Assembly (NCBI GenBank): GCA_037157565.1
Contig: JAZHRO010000013.1
Location: forward strand, 72,843,501 to 72,907,500
Length of the DNA: 64,000 nt
Source: Thalassia testudinum
Lineage: Eukaryota; Streptophyta; Magnoliopsida; Alismatales; Hydrocharitaceae
Direction of reading: 5' to 3'
Positions 34,626 to 46,662 of the stretch are shown here, in pieces (the stretch's first letter is position 1; each line of letters starts with the position of its first letter). The position numbers and the translations under genes were made by a program. A model generated the notes under the pieces. The model was given only the letters and a program-made list of their open reading frames with translations, ran no database searches and had not been told where the DNA came from.

Positions 34626-37311
34626 ATGGGTGATGAGTATGAGAAGCTCATAAGGAGGTTGAACCCTCCAAGGTCTCACCTTTTCCCCCTCTTAGGGTTC
34701 CAATTCTTCCTTTTCTAGTGTTTTTACTCTTTTTTCAAGCAATTTGCAATTCTTTTGTTAGGGTTGTCGTCGATAACGATGCTTGCGAGAATGCCACCGT
34801 TGTTCGGGTAATCGTTGGTTACGCGCCTTTTCTTTTCTTTTCTTTTTGTTGGTGTTTTTCGGTTTCGGGTGTGGAGCTCATTGTTATTGGTTTCTTGATA
34901 GGTGGATAGTGCAAACAAGCATGGGATACTCCTTGATGTTGTCCAAGATTTAACCGATATGAATCTTGCAATTACTAAGGCATACATGTCCGCTGATGGT
35001 GGATGGTTCATGGATGGTACATTCTCCTCCCAATTCTCATCGATTTTGGGTTGCAATTAGAACAACTAGAAATTGGAAATTTCATAAATTCAGATGTAAT
35101 TTGCATCATTTTCTCTCTCTCTCTCTCTCTTTTTCTTTTCTGAAAAAAACAGTGTTCAATGTTACCGACCGAGACGGGAAGAAGTTGCAGGATGATGCAA
35201 CGATAGATGGAATCAGAGACTACATTCAGAAAGTAAAGTAAAGGAGTTTGAGTAGTTTTTGTTCACTTGAAAAGTTCGATTTGCTCTGAATTAGCTTGAA
35301 TTGATGGTTACCATGTGTGCGGTTTTAGTCGTTGGAGGCAGTGGACTTGTGCTTCGTGCCGCCGATAAGAAAGTCGGTTGGGATCGTCCCGTCGTCAGGG
35401 GACTACACATCGATCGAGCTGTTGGGGAGTGACCGGCCAGGGCTACTCTCAGAGGTCAGCGCTGTCCTGACCAGCCTGAGTTGCAATGTGGTGAATGCCG
35501 AGGTCTGGACGCACAACCGGAGGGCCGCTGCGGTGATGCACGTGACCGACGAGGCCACCGGTTCATCGATATCGGATCCCGAGAGGTTGAAGTGGATAAA
35601 GGAGCTTCTCTGCAATGTTCTCAGGGGGAGTAACTTGAACAACGGGGCGAAGACAGCAGTGTCCAAGGGGGTGACACACACAGATCGTAGGCTCCATCAA
35701 TTAATGTTTGACGGTCGTGATTACGAGAGGTTCGACCGGGATCTTGGGGATGCAAGGCATAGACCCAATGTTAGTGTGTTGAATTGCTGCGATAAGGATT
35801 ACTCGGTGGTTACAATTAGGTGTAAGGATAGGCCTAAGCTTCTGTTTGATACGGTCTGCACCCTGACGGATATGCAGTATGTGGTTTTCCATGGGAATGT
35901 CGATGCTGAGAGCCCCAATGCTTATCAGGTTCTTCTTAGAATAGTTTGGTACTTTGGCATTTGGCTTCTTAGTTTAAATTGTGCACCCTGTTTCTTGATT
36001 GATTCCCTTTTGGCAAGTAGGAGTACTATATTCGTCACGTAGACGGTTCGCCAGTCAATTCAGAAGCGGAGAGGCAGCGCTTGATTCAATGCCTGGAGGC
36101 AGCCATAGAAAGGAGGGTATCCGAGGTAATGTAACTTGCTCATTTGCTGGTCCAAAATAGTTCACTGACCTGCCATTACTTGTTCAGATCATAATGGGCA
36201 ACATGTTGACATGCTTTCGGTACTCTTTAATATAAGTGGAAATGGAGAAAGGTATTGAGAGATTCATTGTTTATTGGTCTAACGAATGCTTGTCAAGATG
36301 CTATCAGCCACACCTTTTTTTTTTGCAAATGATGCTATCAGCCACACCTTTTTTTTTTGCAAATGATGCTATCAGCCACACCTGCACATGACTAAATTAT
36401 TTCATAGCAGTTTGGAAATCCCTTTCATAGTACAGGGCAACTGCATGCTTTTCCTAGAGCAGCCCATTAAGAGAAACACTTGGTGGAATTTCTTTAACAA
36501 TTAGGTGGTAAGATAGATGAGGTGGAGTATTTAACGTTGACTCTTTTCTCTCCGCACTAATCTTTAGTTTAGTACCTTCCCTAGCTTACTCGAGCAGTTA
36601 ATAAATATATAATACTGTTGGTAATGGTAATTGCCCATGAATCTTCTCTTGAGGAGACAAAAAAATACCCATATTGCTTGGCCAATTAAGGATGTCTAAG
36701 GAAGCTATTCAGGGCAGAAAATTAATGATATAAGCTTGATCGGAAGCTAAAGGACTAAATATGGATCTGGTAAATTTGGTCGGATATGCTCTTCAATGAA
36801 TTTATAATCAGTACTTCCATAATGTTAGACGACTCCATCTACTTAAATTCACAGGATTGTAGTTGTAACATAATATACCAGACAATTACAGTATTTATGC
36901 CTTTTCAAAAAAATAAGAACACTTGTATGATGTAAATATGTTTGAATTTGGCTCATTGACATCTTTCAGGACCTGAAGCTCGAGCTTTGCATGAGCGATG
37001 GAGTTGGGTTGCTATCGGATGTCACTCGTATCTTTCGCGAGAATGGCTTATCTGTGACAAGAGCAGAAGTGTCTACACAGGGAGGAAAGGCGGTCAACAC
37101 CTTCCACGTCCGTGATGCTGCTGGAAATCCTGTCGATGCGGAGACTGTGGATGCTGTTCGCCGAGCGATAGGCCTGACGGAACTCCAAGTTAAGGGTAAC
37201 CTTGACCAAATGAAGTCTCCCCAGGAATCATCCCCTTCCAGATTCCTCTTTGGCAACCTCTTCAGGTCCAGATCTCTTTACAACTTTGGTCTGGCAAGAT
37301 CATGTTCCTGA
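34626..37311 (+). CDS. ACT domain-repeat protein (ACR4/ACR5-like), seven exons
   Basis: Exons: 34626-34672, 34762-34807, 34902-35016, 35153-35232, 35329-35928, 36021-36125 and 36970-37311. All introns are GT-AG, and the spliced length is 1,335 nt, encoding 444 aa with no internal stop. The protein starts [16 protein letters not shown], as in plant ACRs, and ends '[17 protein letters not shown]', a C-terminus typical of the ACR4/ACR5 group. Four ACT domains lie at about residues 28-85, 123-197, 254-320 and 333-395; key stretches are 'DGGWFMDVFNVTD', '[16 protein letters not shown]', '[24 protein letters not shown]' and '[24 protein letters not shown]'. ACT domains bind amino acids; plant ACRs are thought to be regulatory or sensor proteins, probably in cytosol, nucleus or plastid. 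No signal peptide is evident. The ATG choice is supported by the family N-terminus and exon 1 donor. A MULE-like element ends 271 bp upstream. Confidence 0.93.
36297..36383. repeat. 34-bp tandem repeat, 2.5 copies, in the last ACR intron
   Basis: The unit gatgctatcagccacacc followed by a T-tract and gcaaat occurs at 36297-36330 and 36331-36364, then a partial copy to 36383. The copies are identical, so the duplication is recent. The host intron (36126-36969) is the longest in the gene. Confidence 0.95.
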
Positions 37312-39450
37312 GGTCAGCGTTGCACAGCTCATTTCCATCTTTCGGTTGTTGCACCCTATTGTTTGCCACACGTCGGTGGGAAATGCGGATTGTCACGATG
37401 GGAAAATAGTTTTATGTACAGGAAAGCTATAACTGTCAATATCAGTTGCAGGTGATAGATTTAAGTTGGATTAGTTGGGGGTGTAAAAATGATTGTAAAT
37501 GCGACATTCTCATGGCAGATAGTCCTCATTTTGTATATAAAAGATTGACTTGTTCTTTTTATCTTATTTATGATTCTGGTCAATAAAAGTTGGAACTCTT
37601 GAATCAGGGATGCAACTGGGTGGGTATATCCTTGTCCAGAATCCATTTCTGTTTGCTACCGTATTTTTCCTTTCTCGAGTGAACATTGTTACGATATACG
37701 AATTTGTCTGTATACAGTAAGTAATCTCTATTTGCCTCCACATCTGTTTCTCAATGGGGCACGTATTCAAATTTTGATACCCATTTGAAAACTAGTTTAG
37801 ACATATCCCTGTCCAGCATCCATCCATTTGCTACGGTGTTTCCTTTTGGATGGGCGTGAATACATGATATGAATGCGTTTATACACACTAATTCACCTTG
37901 ACTTACCTCCACATCCGTTTATCAAAGGGCATGTGTGCAAGCTTTCACACCCATTTAGAACTCTGTTCTTCCCATCTTGCCACAATTTACTCTGTACGTA
38001 GCTACTCTTAAATGTGCTGTCTAAATGTGGTCCATCTTGATTTTTGACTATCAAAGGCATTTTTATCTATCATACTGGATTCATTGGCAATCTTTAGTCC
38101 ATATTTGTTATCGTCTCCTGTCAAGGTCGCAACGTGAATTCGAGATAGAAAAACAAAAAGCGAATCGAGATACATAAGCATGGATCATTAGAAATGGAGG
38201 GGTCCATGCATCATAGCTGTGGGTTCATGTACCACTCTTGGATCGGCGATGCAGCAGTGAACGAATGCACGATGTGTTTGTCTTGTGCTGCGTAAACTTG
38301 CCATGCAATGTATAATTACCGTGGTTGTAATCGATCCACTTGCGTCGTAAATTTCGGTGTCATGGATGAATGACCAAGGAGACAAGTAAGATGTTTCCAT
38401 AATTTGAATTTTGGAACATGAAAATCTAGTTTGTTAGGATTTAATCTAATTTACGTCTGCAATTGGAATGATTTTGTTTATTTCCTTTTTTGATCTCTTT
38501 TATTTGATTCTGAATTGTAATTGTCTTATCTATCAATTAGCTCTTTCCTATGAAAATTTGGTTATGGATGGAATTGGAACGATGGATTCCTGGGTATTCT
38601 TATAATTGATTTCATTTTCCATTAACTTCTTTTTCTTGTTTTTGAAGTTTTTGAAACATAAAAAATCCCTCTTTGGATTCTCTCTCACTCTAAATCCTAG
38701 TTCTCAGATTGCTTCTATGATACATTTTATACCTTTCTTTTGATTCCTCATATAACTTCAACTATAATTCGAACTATTTTTTGAACCTGATCCGCATAGA
38801 ACAGTTTTGGATTAGAAATTTTATTAGAAATTAAAAAAAAAGAATTCTTTCATTTTTTTATATTTTCATTTAAATTTCTCAAAATAAGGTTTAAAAAAAA
38901 GGGGGGCGTGATTGGCATTGGCAGCATTGGTTGATAAGAGCAGTCACCATCAGAATGATCACATAACTCATCCCTGATGTTAAGGAGGGTGAAAAGGACC
39001 CAAGGTTGACCCACTTGAGGATAATAGGGTCCACGGGGGAAGGCTCTGGTGGTGGTATGAGGTCAATTTCAATTTATATGAAAATCTTTAATCGAATCTT
39101 TTTGAAGGTGACGGAGATCCGATCCAGCTGCTTGTTTATGTTCCCATTGGTTGAAAAGGACAGCCTTTTTGTCATTTCTTTCTTTTTTTTTTGGGAAAAC
39201 CAACAAGAACAGACTTAAATGTATGTTCGCGTGGCTGACGAGGGGGTGGGGATTGGGGGTGAGATGGATGAGATGGTAGGAATTTAATTTTGCTTTATGG
39301 TAAAAATTTCGATCTATTTCCTTTTTCCCAGAAGGTTAAGCTGGGTTTTGACCGGTCGGCAGTGGATTTGACTTTTATTTTGAAAATCAACCGGTCCAAT
39401 TATTTTCTTGTTAGCTTTTGATTCAACCACCATATTGAAGTTACAACAAA
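37312..39450. other. 3' flank of the ACR gene and intergenic sequence
   Basis: 37312-37600 is the probable 3' UTR, with AATAAA-like 'caataaaagt' near 37580. Two related blocks at 37610-37780 and 37800-37970 share 'ttgtccag.atccat...tttgctac.gt.tttcctt' and 'cc.catttgaaaact.g', a diverged duplication of about 190 bp. The rest up to 39450 has no recognised gene. Confidence 0.45.
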
Positions 39451-40542
39451 GATGTTGCGTATGGGAGAGAACAAGAGACATGTGATTTCTTGGGATAACA
39501 AAGATTTGCTTCCTAGAAGTACACACAACATATTGGAGGAATGGACTCACTCTTAGTATATGGAGATAAATGAATTCTATGTATGGTCGTAAAGTTCTGA
39601 TCGAATTCAAATATGAAAGAGAAAAAGATAGTATTTTTAAAATGAAATCGACCATCATTGTCATTCCAATGATACAAAAAGATTTACAAATATAGAACTC
39701 TTGGATGGGATGACAACAGTTGAATTAGATTAGACCTCAAGGTTATGTCCTCTTTTAGTGTGAAGGATTCTTGTGTATTGAGAATACTTGAGGGGAGGCA
39801 TACTGCTATACGTTAGGAATCTTGAATGCATAGTTGTTTGTGTGGCTATAAACTAATCATGATTTAGATGGAGTTCGAGTAGGAAAGAAATCAATTATTA
39901 TTTAAAGAGTTTAGGTATTTAATTGGACTAAAAGGGATTGGTATACATAAAAAGATTTGAATGAAAATTAAATCAAATTTGAATATTAAAATACAACCGA
40001 CTTAATAAATAAAAAAGCCTCTGTGAAAATATTCAAGTAGGAATTAATCCCAAGAGTTGAATCAGATCTAGTGATTCTTGTAATATATTGAAGCTATGGG
40101 TTACTACTTAACAAATAATAAATAGAAGAGAAAGAAAGAGAATATTACAAATAAAAGTAAAATGGATGCAGAATAAACATGAATTTCATTATCAAAAAGT
40201 TGTTCGTTACACTACTCATTACGACTAGAAAGCAGTAAAAAGAATGAAGAGAGAGATATCCTCCTCGACGATCGCTTGGAGGATGAGCCGGACGGGACGA
40301 CGCTTGGAAGAAGGGGAACGGAGCGGGAAGAACGGGAACGAAGCAGCATGTTGCTGTCGTCACGGGATCCGCTTCTCGAATGCAGAGAGAGGACAACCGC
40401 AGGATGCTCTACGAAGGGGGACGAAGGTGGGAAAATTAAGATTTTTACTCTAGAGGAGCATCCCGGGTTTGGGACAAGCACTTAGAGTTTTGGAAGGGGT
40501 GAGAGAAGAGAAGGGATGAGAATTTCGTATGGAGAGGATCTC

Positions 40543-40550
40543 CTTTTATA
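40543..40550 (-). promoter_or_regulatory. TATA box of LTR family D, copy A
   Basis: TATAAAAG on the minus strand, conserved in copy B at 45731-45738. It lies about 55 bp downstream of the conserved hairpin. Confidence 0.5.
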
Positions 40551-40603
40551 GTTGCAAGGAGTGAGGGTAATTTGATCCTTTTAAGTTGAAAATCATTAAT
40601 TCA

Positions 40604-40641
40604 GGACCTTTAGTAATGGATAAATTCGTCACTAAAGGTCC
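40604..40641. repeat. Hairpin upstream of the family D TATA box, copy A
   Basis: GGACCTTTAGT... and ...ACTAAAGGTCC form inverted arms. In copy B (45793-45827) the arms extend through GACCTTTAGTGA and TCACTAAAGGTC. Confidence 0.7.
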
Positions 40642-40894
40642 GAACGTAGGCGTAGTGGGCAGCGCACGCGCACCCGCTCGCCTCCTCTCTTTAAATGCAT
40701 GCCCACGATCTTCAATTCTTGGCCGTTCAATCGTGAGAAGGAACGGTTGAGATGCATCCCCGCCGTGCCTCATCTGTGCGTGCATCCACGTGCAATCCCG
40801 CGTCACGTAGGGGCGTGCGATGGTGTGTGAACGCTATTGTGCTCTTACGGCCGCTGGATCCTCATCAGGCGATCAAGCGAGCCCGCTCACTTGC

Positions 40895-41925
40895 TGTTAT
40901 GACTCGATTCCTGAATCCCTACAGGACACGAGATCGGACCGACTCGACTGATCCCAAGACCCAGTCGTCCAACGAGGAAGTAACCAAAAAGCAGAAAAAT
41001 AAATCACATTCACCATGCAAGCAACTAATAGTAACAAAAGTACAGCAGTAAAGAAATAACTACTACAGTACACACCACCACAACAGTAGAGAATTCAAAC
41101 AAGTACAGGAATATAAAGATACAACAAAAGAGTATAGAAATGTAACAAAAATACTCACTACAATAGAACGGTACAACGAACAGTTACACTACTGGGCTTT
41201 ACTGGGCCCAGCACTCTCTGCAGCCGTAGGCTCTAGTTGCTTAACACCTGGACCTGAAAACGGTTATGAGTACACGAAATCTGAGAATGCTGAGTAGAGT
41301 GGCAACCAGCTAACTAAAAACAGTAAAGGTGGATAGGTAGCTGTTGTTTCCATTTCTTTTATTTAACTAATTATTATTTCTTTCATCACTTGGTTCATTT
41401 ATCAGGTCTTTTTCTTGATCTCGAATATTTCTCGTGGGAACGATCTTGATTGCAGTTTTTTCCGAAGAATAAAAGTAGTACGTGGTGCTCTTATGGCCAG
41501 GAGAGTCTCCTGTGATGGTCCTACACTCAGTCAACCACCCCAAGGTCGCTGATAGATGTAACAGTGACTACGGCACGCATAATAAACGCACGGGTAGCTA
41601 CCCCGCACTGGCACGCAGTCAGTCATTTTCGTTAACGGGTGCGCCCAAAGCACAGCACGGAACCAGTATAGGGCATAACCCTCTCAGTAACAGGGGTCTA
41701 GCCCCTCCATAGTAACCAAACAAGGGTCTCGTCCCTCCACAGTCCGCGCACCCTCGCCTGACTACCCTGGTTTACCCAGTGGGCCTAACAAGTCGATGTA
41801 GGACGGCTAGCTGAACCGCGGGTCCCGTGGGGTGGCTAGCTCTCTCCCTACACTAATAGCTCTCCCCAGTACTGTGTACGCGAGGGCCAAAAAGTCGGTA
41901 CAAAGTGGCCAATCCTAACCCCGGG
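40895..41925 (+). mobile_element. Family B LTR, partial (first ~1 kb)
   Basis: It starts TGTTATGACTCG and follows the next copy (41926 onward) base for base at about 90%, until 'cctaaccccggg' at 41925, where the next copy begins. This is either a tandem duplication of the LTR's 5' kilobase or the remains of one LTR cut by another. The left flank is CTTGC. Confidence 0.75.
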
Positions 41926-44436
41926 TGTTACGACCCGGTTTCCGAATTCCTACAGGACACGAGAATCGGACCGACTCAACTGATTCCAAGACCTAGTCGT
42001 TCAACGAGAAAGTAACCAAAAAGCAGTAAAATAAATCACATTCACCATGCAAGTAACTAACAGTAACAAAAGTACAGCAATAAAGAAAAGAGCTACTATA
42101 GTATATACCACTACAACAGTAGAGAATTAAAAATAGGTACAGAAATATGAAGTTTACAATAAAAGAGTACAAGGTGCAACAGAAAAACTCACTACAACAG
42201 AACAACGGTACAAAGAAAGTACAACTACTGGGCTCTACTAGGCCCAGCACCCTCCGCAGCCGCAGGCTCTGGCTGCTCAACACCTGGTCATGAAAAAGGT
42301 GACAAATGTGACACGTCAGCGAAACGCTGAGTAAAGTGGCAACCAGCTAGCTAAGAAAATAGTAAAGGTGGACAAGTAGCTATTGTTTTTAATTTCTTTC
42401 TTTATTTCTCTATTTACTCTTGCTTGAATTATTTCTCAGATCTTTCTCTTGATCTCGAATGTTCCTCGTGGGAATGATATTGATTGCAGTCTTTTCTAAG
42501 AAGTAGAAGTAGCACGTGGTGCTCTCCTAGCCGGGAGAGTCCCCCATGGTGGTCCTACCCTCAATCAACCACCCCAAGGTAGCTGACAGACGTAACTGTG
42601 ACTACGGCACACGCGATAGATGCACGGGTAGCTATCCCGCACTCACACGCGGTCAGTTGTTTCCGTTAACGGGTGTGCCCAAAGCACAGCACGGAACCAG
42701 TATAGGGCAGAGCCCTCTCAGTAACAGGGGTCCAGCCCCTCCACAGTAACCACACAGGGGTCTTGCCCCTCCACAGTCCGCGCACCCTCGCCTGACTACC
42801 CTGGTTTGCCCAGTGGGCCTAACAAGTCGGTGTAGGACGGTTAGCTGAACCCCGGGGCCCGTGGGGTGGTTAGCTGTCTCCCTACACTAGTAGCTCTCCC
42901 CAGTATTGTGTATGCGAGGGCCAAAAGTCGGTACAAAGTGGCCAGACCTAACCCCGGGTCCCTACGGCGGTTGGCTCCACTCTGCACTAGGAGGAAACCT
43001 GTGCTTCCCTTGGTACTACGTACCCAAGAGACAACACACTTTCCCATTTACTTTTCCAGTTTCATTCCATTTATTTTCTAGGAGTTCTACTCCTAATTCC
43101 CCGTGGGGTTCATGCTCATGTTTCTCAGGCTAAGCCATACTAGGTTTCATCATTGCAGGTTTATTCGCATATAGTACGTGTTTTCAACATTCATACTTCT
43201 TTTCTTTTCCCATTTATATACAGGCAGCTCGTATTTAATTTCATCTAATAGAAATTTCATGTAACAGTTATCAGCAACAATACTCTACATTTCACAGGTA
43301 GCTGTTATCCAATTACAGGCAATTATCATTATTCTATCTACTTATGCAAGACTGCAATTTAGGCATTCAAGACATTCGTTTCAGTGTTTCTGTTCCTGGG
43401 ATTCATGCCACACCCTAGGGTCTATCATTCAATCTAGTTTTCAGGTCCTAGGATTCATGCCATACCTTAGGATTTATCATTCAATCTAGTTTTCAGGTCC
43501 TAGGATTCATGCCATACCCTAGGATCTATCATTTATTTCAGATATGCATTAATGTTTGTAATTAACTAAGGGAAGCCACTCTACCCGTAAAATCGGGAGT
43601 AATGAGGGCGTGATCGGTAGGTCCACGTGCCTCCGCAACACTCAAAGCCGCAACAGAACGAGGTCATAACACAAGGATAAATCACAAGGAACCACTCAGA
43701 ATAGGATAAAAGATTTTAAACAAGTAGAGGAACAAATTCTGAGAAGAACGAAATCTTAAACACGAAAATCGGACCTCGAATGGACCCTAAACGAGTCAAA
43801 AACGACAATTCTGACTCAAATCAGACGTCTTCAAAAGTGGTCCAGGTCATACCTAACTCTGCGTTGCTCCTCAGATGTCCAGGGATTCTGCTGAATCGTC
43901 TGGACCTAGTTTCAGATGTCCGACAACCTCTCCGGACATCTGGAGATGCTCTTCGCCGTCTGGTGCTGTGCCCAAACGTCTGATTTGTGTGGGAGGGCGT
44001 GTCCTCGCGCCTTCCCAAAATGAAATCTGCATGCGCGACGAAATCCTCCTCATCATGACACGTCTCAACCTTCGGCGGATCGACCTTCATGGCCGTATCC
44101 GCAAAAAGGAGGAAAAGGAGAAATTTTGTACCTTTCAGACGTCTGGAGCTCCCTCCAGACGTCGCCCGCGTCGTCTGGACATAGGTCCAAACGTCTGATT
44201 CTGGGAAAATTTCCCAGAACCAGAACTTCCTCGCCTTCTTCCTGCTGCGCGCGAGCTTGCCACGCAACCGCTCGTCCGCTGCTCGAGCTGCAGCAGCACC
44301 AGGGGAGATCTCCCTTGCACGATTCCCCTCAACGCGCACGCCGGCCCGTCTCGAGCTGCTCCGGTGGGCTCTCTCTCTTCCTCGCACGTTCTCCCTCTTC
44401 TTCCCTCTCGCTGCACCTCTTCCTCTCTGCACCGCA
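41926..44436 (+). mobile_element. Family B LTR, longer copy, 3'-truncated
   Basis: It starts TGTTACGACCCG and is homologous to the inverted solo LTR at 27199-32035, including the triple 'tcctaggattcatgccataccctagg' repeat (about 43410-43525), the CAGACGTCTGG palindromes and the hairpin at 44197-44221. It stops at about 44436 without the family's ATAACA end, where family D copy B begins. ORFs 43821-44465 and 44135-44647 on the minus strand are shadows. Confidence 0.75.
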
Positions 44437-44441
44437 CCGGA

Positions 44442-46662
44442 GACGTTGTGTATGGGAGAGAACAAGAGATATATGATCTCTTGGGATCACAAAGATTTGA
44501 TTTGTAGAAGTACATAACATATTGGAGGAATGGACTCACTCTTTGTATATGGAGATAAATGAATTCTATATATGGTCGTAAAGTTCTGATCAAATTGAAG
44601 TATGAAAGAGAAAAAGATAGTATTTTTACAATGAAATCGATCATCATTGTCGTTCCAAATATAGAACTCTTGGATGGGATGACAACAGTTGAATTGGATT
44701 AGACCTCAAGGTTATGTCCTCTTTTATTGCGAAGGATTCTTGTATATTGAGAATACTTGAGGGGAGGCATACTATTATAAGTTAGGAATCTTGAATGCAT
44801 GGTTGTTTGTATGGCTATTGATTAATCATGATTTAAATGGAGTTCGAGCTGGAAAGAAATCAATTATTATTTAAAAATTTTAGGTATTTAATTAGGTTAA
44901 AGGGGATTGGTATAGATAAAAAGATTTGAATGAAAATTAAATCAAATTTGAATATTAAAATCCAAATGACTTAATAAATAAAAGAGCCTTTGTGAAAATA
45001 TTCAAGTAGGAATTAATCCCAAGAGTTGAATTAGATCTAGTGATTCTTATCATATATTGAAGCTATGGGTTACTACGTTATCGTATTTGATTTTGAAAAT
45101 CCATTGTTATAGTTTGAAAGTGAAGAACTCCTGCTCAACAAATAAAATTTATATCGGAATAAAAATTCCGGGTCGAACTTAGGGAGGCGAATGTTTGATT
45201 AAAAATACGTATTTGTTTTATTTGTCACGAAACAGAATAACTAGTTGAAAACTATTTAACAAATAATAAATAGAAGAGAGAGAAAGAGAATATTACAAAT
45301 AAAAACAAAAGGGATGTAGAATAAACGTGAATTTCATTATCAAAAAGTTGTTCGTTACACTACTCGTTACGACTAAAATGTAGGAAATGATTATACTAAA
45401 AAGCAGTAAATCTACTCTAAAAAGCAGTAAAAGGAATGGAGAGATATCTTCCTCTACGATTGCTTGGAGGATGAGTCGGACGAGACGATGCCTAGAAGAA
45501 GGGGAACGGAGCAGGAAGAACGGGAACGAAGCAGCACGTCGTTGTTGTCGTGGGATCTGCTTCTCGAATAAAGAGAGAGGATAACCGCAGGATGTTCCAC
45601 GAAGGGGGATGAAGGTGGAAAAATTAAGATTTTTACTCTAGAGGAGAATCCTGGGTTTGGGATAAGCCCTTAGAGCTTTGGAAGGGGTGAGAGAAGAGAA
45701 GGGATGAGAATTTCGTATGGAGGAGGTCTCCTTTTATAGTTGCAAGGAGTAAGGGCAATTTGGTCTTTTTAAGTTGAAAATCATTAATTCAAGACCTTTA
45801 GTGATGGATAAATCCGTCACTAAAGGTCCGAACGTGGGCTTAGTGGGCGGTGTGCACGTGCCCGCTAGCTTCCTCTCTTTAAACGCATGCCCATGATATT
45901 CAAATCTCGGCCGTTCGCTCGTGGGATCGAACGGCAGAGATGCATCCCCGCCGCACCTCATTTGTGCGCGCATCCGCATGCAATCCTGCGTCATGCGGGG
46001 ACGTGCGATGGCACGTGAACGCTTTTGTTCTCTCACGGCCGCTGGATCCTCATCAGGCGGTCAAGCGCGCCCGCTCACTCGTGCCCCATCGCTTGCTCCT
46101 CGCGGCTCGAACCGGCGCCCAATCGTGAGCGAGCGCCTTATCCACTGTGCTGTGCGCATGGATAGGCGAGCAGAGCATCTTCGCAGCGTGCGACGGTCGA
46201 GATCACTTCTTCCAATGGGCTTCAGAGATTAAGAGCGCCGGTTGGGATCCACTCTCAGCCGTTGGATCTTGATCCAACAGCGGAGAGGTGTGGGTGCTCG
46301 AAGCTTCAGAGGTTGAGGGCAGCCGGTTGGGCAGCCGAGATGGCGCCACGTGGTGCCATCTTGGCCTCCATCTTCTAGATGATGTAGATGTGCCACGGGT
46401 GTTGGACTGAATCGATTTTCGCACCGTTAGGCTGCGATCGTCGATCCGAATCCATCTGTGCTGTTCGATTTGTCGTCTGAGGTGTGGATTCACACCATCT
46501 TGGCCCTTGATCTTCTAGGGTTCCTCAGTCTCTATCTGATGCTACAGATGTCTGATTAGGGCGATCTTGGAGTCGTTGAACTCCAACCGTCGCCCTGATC
46601 AGCTCTGTACGGTTGGATCTTCGATCCGAGGCCCCGATAAAAAGTTGCCTTGTCCCTGAACA
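44442..46662 (-). mobile_element. LTR family D, copy B
   Basis: On the minus strand it starts TGTTCAGGGACAAGG at 46662 and has the TATA box (45738-45731) and hairpin of copy A. It extends copy A upstream by about 580 bp of GC-richer sequence with 'gttggatc' / 'gatccaac' words. The far end is cut at 44442 by family B sequence. No internal region or coding sequence was found. Confidence 0.6.
45793..45827. repeat. Hairpin upstream of the family D TATA box, copy B
   Basis: The arms GACCTTTAGTGATGGA and TCCGTCACTAAAGGTC pair with one mismatch around TAAA. It resembles the TTTAGTGACGGA palindrome common in plant transposon ends. Confidence 0.75.

Larger units (their letters stand above)
39451..40894 (-). 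mobile_element. LTR family D, copy A, truncated
   Basis: This is a direct repeat of 44442-46080 (about 90% by eye). It runs from 'gatgttg.gtatgggagagaac' to 'gcccgctcact', where the family B sequence cuts it. Copy A lacks about 165 bp present in copy B at 45076-45250. On the minus strand it has a TATAAAAG box (40550 downward to 40543). The orientation follows from that box and from the TGTTCAGGG start of copy B. Confidence 0.65.

Noticed and set aside
34718..34909. Separate small ORF upstream of the ACR exons
   Set aside because: It reads through exon 2 and its flanking introns of the ACR gene in the wrong frame.
34966..35241. 91-aa ORF as an independent gene
   Set aside because: Its 3' part is ACR exon 4 in frame, and the rest is intron sequence containing the CT tract.
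43821..44465. 214-aa minus-strand ORF as a gene
   Set aside because: It spans the end of the family B LTR and the junction with family D sequence. It has no recognisable domain and its frame is not kept in the other family B copy.
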